A stretch of DNA of 64,000 nt from Haloferax gibbonsii ATCC 33959 (GTDB lineage: Archaea > Halobacteriota > Halobacteria > Halobacteriales > Haloferacaceae), in contig NZ_AOLJ01000014.1 in NCBI RefSeq assembly GCF_000336775.1, positions 164,642 through 228,641 on the forward strand, written 5' to 3'. The first letter of the stretch is position 1. The number at the start of each line of letters is the position of its first letter. Below, piece after piece: positions 61,549 to 64,000 of the stretch. The position numbers were made by a program, and so were the translations under genes. Below the pieces are notes generated by a model that saw only the letters and a list, made by a program, of their open reading frames with translations, was not told the DNA's origin and searched no databases.

Positions 61549-63051
61549 ATGAATTCTGTCTCGGCTCTCGACTCCCTCGCCGGCGAGTCCGTCGTCGTCG
61601 TCGGCGGCGGGTTCGGCGGCCTCTCGACGGCGTGCTACCTCGCGGACGCCGGTGCCGACGTGACGCTGTTGGAGAAGAACGAACAGCTCGGCGGCCGAGC
61701 CAGCACGCTCGAACGCGACGGTTTCCGGTTCGATATGGGGCCGTCGTGGTATCTCATGCCCGACGTGTTCGAGCGCTTCTTCGCCTACTTCGGCAAGCGG
61801 CCCGAGGACTACTACGGGCTGACCCGACTCGACCCGCACTACCGCATCTTCTTCAAGGACGGCGACCGGGTGGACATGCTTCCCGACGTCGCGGCCAACA
61901 AGGCCACCTTCGAGTCCTACGAGCCCGGCGCGGGCGACAGGCTCGACGACTACCTCCGGAAGGCCGAGCGGAACTACCGCATCGGGATGGAGCACTTCGT
62001 CTACACCGACCGCCCGGAGCTGACCGACTACATCGACCTCGACGTGTTCCGGTACTCGTGGGGGCTGTCGCTCGTCGGCTCGATGCAGGACCACGTCGAG
62101 AAGTACTTCGACCACCCGAAGCTCCAGCAGATAATGCAGTACACGCTGGTGTTCCTCGGCGGCGCGCCGAACAACACCCCGGCGCTCTACAACCTGATGA
62201 GCCACGTGGACTTCAACATGGGCGTCTACTACCCCGACGGCGGTCTCGCGGGCGTCGTCGACGCCATCGTCGACCTCGCCGAGGAGTTGGGCGTCGAGTT
62301 CCACACCGACTCCCCCGTGGCCGAAATCGCGGGTCGCCGCGGCGGGTTCGCCGTCCGCACCGAAGACGGCCGCGAGTTCCTCTGCGACCAGGTCGTCTCC
62401 GACGCCGACTACGCCCACACCGAACAGGAGCTCCTCCCCGAGAAGAAGCGCCAGTACGACGCCGACTACTGGGACTCTCGGACCTACGCCCCCTCGGCGT
62501 TCCTGCTCTACCTCGGCGTCGAGGGCGACGTGGACGAACTCGCCCACCACACGCTCGTGTTACCCACCGACTGGGACGACCACTTCGAGACGATATTCGA
62601 AGACCCCGCGTGGCCCGACGACCCCGCGTACTACCTCTGTGTCCCCTCGAAGACCGACGACACGGTCGCTCCGGAGGGCCACAGCAACCTGTTCGCGCTC
62701 GTCCCCATCGCGGCCGGGCTGGAGGACACGCCGGAACTCCGCGAGAGCTACCGCGACCTCGTCCTCGCCGACATCGCCGACAACACCGGCGTCGACCTCC
62801 GCGACAGAATCGTCGTCGAGGAGTCGTTCTGCGTGAACGACTTCAAGGAGCGCTACAACAGCACGCAGGGCACCGCCCTCGGCCTCGCGCACACGCTGTT
62901 CCAGACGGCGCTCCTCCGCCCGCCCCACGGCTCCGAGGCGGTCGACGGCCTCTACTTCACCGGCTCGTTTACCACGCCGGGCATCGGCGTCCCGATGTGC
63001 CTCATCAGCGGTCAACTCACCGCCGAGGAGATGGCCGACGACGCGAGATGA
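61549..63051 (+). CDS. crtD: Carotenoid 3,4-desaturase (CrtI/CrtD family)
   Basis: A 500-residue FAD-dependent desaturase. The dinucleotide motif VVVVGGGFGGLSTACYLADAGADVTLLEKN in segments opens the protein, followed by GGRAS and the family end motif LYFTGSFTTPGIGVPMCLISG. In haloarchaea the member next to lyeJ and cruF desaturates at C3,4 on the route from lycopene to bacterioruberin; its location decides CrtD over the phytoene desaturase CrtI, since the sequences are alike. The stop overlaps the start of the next gene (ATGA). Confidence 0.87.
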   Translation: MNSVSALDSLAGESVVVVGGGFGGLSTACYLADAGADVTLLEKNEQLGGRASTLERDGFRFDMGPSWYLMPDVFERFFAYFGKRPEDYYGLTRLDPHYRIFFKDGDRVDMLPDVAANKATFESYEPGAGDRLDDYLRKAERNYRIGMEHFVYTDRPELTDYIDLDVFRYSWGLSLVGSMQDHVEKYFDHPKLQQIMQYTLVFLGGAPNNTPALYNLMSHVDFNMGVYYPDGGLAGVVDAIVDLAEELGVEFHTDSPVAEIAGRRGGFAVRTEDGREFLCDQVVSDADYAHTEQELLPEKKRQYDADYWDSRTYAPSAFLLYLGVEGDVDELAHHTLVLPTDWDDHFETIFEDPAWPDDPAYYLCVPSKTDDTVAPEGHSNLFALVPIAAGLEDTPELRESYRDLVLADIADNTGVDLRDRIVVEESFCVNDFKERYNSTQGTALGLAHTLFQTALLRPPHGSEAVDGLYFTGSFTTPGIGVPMCLISGQLTAEEMADDAR

Positions 63052-63953
63052 GCGCCGACATGGCCGCACAGACCGAGTCCGGCGAAGGCGGCGACGACGG
63101 GGGAGCAGACGGCGGTCTCCGAGACCGGCTCGTCTACCTCGCGGTCCTCTCGCGGCCCCGCTTCTGGCTCTACCTCGCCGGCCCCGTCGTCGTCGGCGTG
63201 GCGGCCGCCGCGAGCGCCCCCGCCGACCTGTTCGGCCTCGAACCGGTCGCCCTGTTCGCGTACTTCCTCGTCCCCGCGAACGTCTTTCTCTACGGCGTCA
63301 ACGACGTGTTCGACGCCGACGTGGACGAGGCGAACCCGAAGAAGGACGACCGCGAGGCCCGCTGGCGCGGCGACCCCGTCAACACCGCCGTCGTCGCCGC
63401 GAGCGGCCTGCTCGGCGTCGGCCTGTTCGCCGTCGTTCCGCGGGTGGCGTGGCCGTGGCTCGCCGCGCACTTCTTCCTCGCCGTCGAGTACAGCGCGCCG
63501 CCGTTTCGGTTCAAGACGACGCCGCTTCTCGACTCGGTCTCGAACGGCCTGTACGTCCTGCCGGGCGTCGCCGCCTACGCGGCCGTTTCGGGGTCGAACC
63601 CCCCGATGCTCGCCGTCGCGGGCGCGTGGCTCTGGACGATGGGGATGCACACGTTCTCCGCGATTCCCGACATCGAGCCCGACCGCGAGGCCGGCATTCG
63701 AACGACCGCGACGGCTCTCGGCGAGCGCCGGACCTACTGGTACTGCGCCGCGACGTGGGGTCTCGCCGCTGTCGCCTTCGCCGCGGTCGACCTCCGACTC
63801 GGCGCGCTCTTGGCGGCCTATCCGGTCGTCGTCCTCGGCATCGCCACCTCCGGCGTCGACGTGGACCGGGCGTACTGGTGGTACCCCGTCATCAACACCG
63901 TCGTCGGCATGCTCATCACCCTCGGGGCTCTCTGGAGGCTCGTCAATGGGTGA
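63048..63953 (+). CDS. lyeJ: Lycopene elongase/1,2-hydratase (UbiA-type prenyltransferase)
   Basis: A 301-residue membrane prenyltransferase with about eight helices. The first Asp motif is NDVFDADVD (residues 85-93), and the second is in DIEPDREAGIRTTATALG. It adds C5 prenyl groups to lycopene and hydrates the 1,2 double bond, making dihydroisopentenyldehydrorhodopin and then bisanhydrobacterioruberin. A Gly/Asp-rich N terminus of ~25 residues precedes the first helix. Its ATG overlaps the crtD stop. Confidence 0.9.
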   Translation: MSADMAAQTESGEGGDDGGADGGLRDRLVYLAVLSRPRFWLYLAGPVVVGVAAAASAPADLFGLEPVALFAYFLVPANVFLYGVNDVFDADVDEANPKKDDREARWRGDPVNTAVVAASGLLGVGLFAVVPRVAWPWLAAHFFLAVEYSAPPFRFKTTPLLDSVSNGLYVLPGVAAYAAVSGSNPPMLAVAGAWLWTMGMHTFSAIPDIEPDREAGIRTTATALGERRTYWYCAATWGLAAVAFAAVDLRLGALLAAYPVVVLGIATSGVDVDRAYWWYPVINTVVGMLITLGALWRLVNG

Positions 63954-63968
63954 ACCGGAGGTGCGGCC

Positions 63969-64000
63969 GTGAGCGCGAGCGACCTGCGAGCGCGGCTGCC
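63969..64000 (+). CDS. cruF: Start of a third carotenoid gene, probably bisanhydrobacterioruberin hydratase, cut by the window end
   Basis: Only the first ~10 codons (GTG start, MSASDLRARL) are visible, 15 bases after lyeJ. The name rests on the conserved crtD-lyeJ-cruF order in haloarchaea, where CruF hydrates the end groups to give bacterioruberin. Sequence evidence alone is insufficient. Confidence 0.45.
   Translation, partial: MSASDLRARL

Overview
The window is chromosomal DNA of a halophilic archaeon, most likely Haloferax and close to H. volcanii. Supporting signs are the GC-rich, strongly acidic proteome; a 419-residue isocitrate dehydrogenase and a 403-residue class I HMG-CoA reductase; a methenyl-tetrahydromethanopterin cyclohydrolase; crtD-lyeJ-cruF genes for bacterioruberin; PGF-CTERM and lipobox surface proteins; an archaeal-order S10/spc ribosomal cluster; and many leaderless starts with a TATA-like element 24-30 bases upstream. 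The species call is inference.

Layout. 1-5,010: end of a tRNA methylthiotransferase gene, a GNAT acetyltransferase, a type I signal peptidase, a CDF metal transporter, a HIT hydrolase and methionine aminopeptidase. 5,194-8,773: a PPP-like phosphatase, polyphosphate kinase and a lipoprotein. 8,807-11,206 (minus): a 2-oxoacid dehydrogenase E1 operon whose only other gene is a free lipoyl domain. 11,346-17,487: hydrolase, formate/nitrite-type channel fused to two UspA domains, DsbA-like oxidoreductase, SDR and an asparaginase with an internal tandem duplication. 17,606-24,720: icd, two related membrane proteins, cupin, zinc-ribbon protein, hmgA and an amidohydrolase. 24,751-28,460: nadA-nadB-nadC behind two similar AT-rich palindromes, followed by pyrF.

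29,413-36,284 holds a membrane-anchored J protein, a GTPBP1-like GTPase, mch with a translationally coupled unknown gene, a thiamine-binding-type protein, a YihY/BrkB membrane protein and several small proteins. 36,311-36,769 carries two tRNA-Gly(GCC) genes on the minus strand, followed by two tandem modules built from the tRNA 3' end and able to form long hairpins; these are the most unusual non-coding feature.

37,059-51,294 is a continuous 25-gene plus-strand cluster: SPOUT methyltransferase, uL3, uL4, uL23, uL2, uS19, uL22, uS3, uL29, RNase P Rpp29, uS17, uL14, uL24, eS4, uL5, uS14, uS8, uL6, eL32, eL19, uL18, uS5, uL30, uL15 and SecY. Most genes abut or overlap by 1-4 bases, which points to coupled translation. 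51,459-61,453 holds a predicted DEDD nuclease, an alpha/beta hydrolase, secreted and lipid-anchored proteins, an archaeal ornithine cyclodeaminase-type protein, a UspA protein, a PGF-CTERM surface protein with a membrane partner, a PurD-like ATP-grasp protein, a ZIP transporter and an SDR. 61,549-64,000 is the C50 carotenoid cluster, cut off at the start of the third gene.

No rRNA, CRISPR array, intact insertion sequence or prophage was found. This is mostly core chromosome; the odd signals lie in regulation, tRNA-derived repeats and domain architecture.
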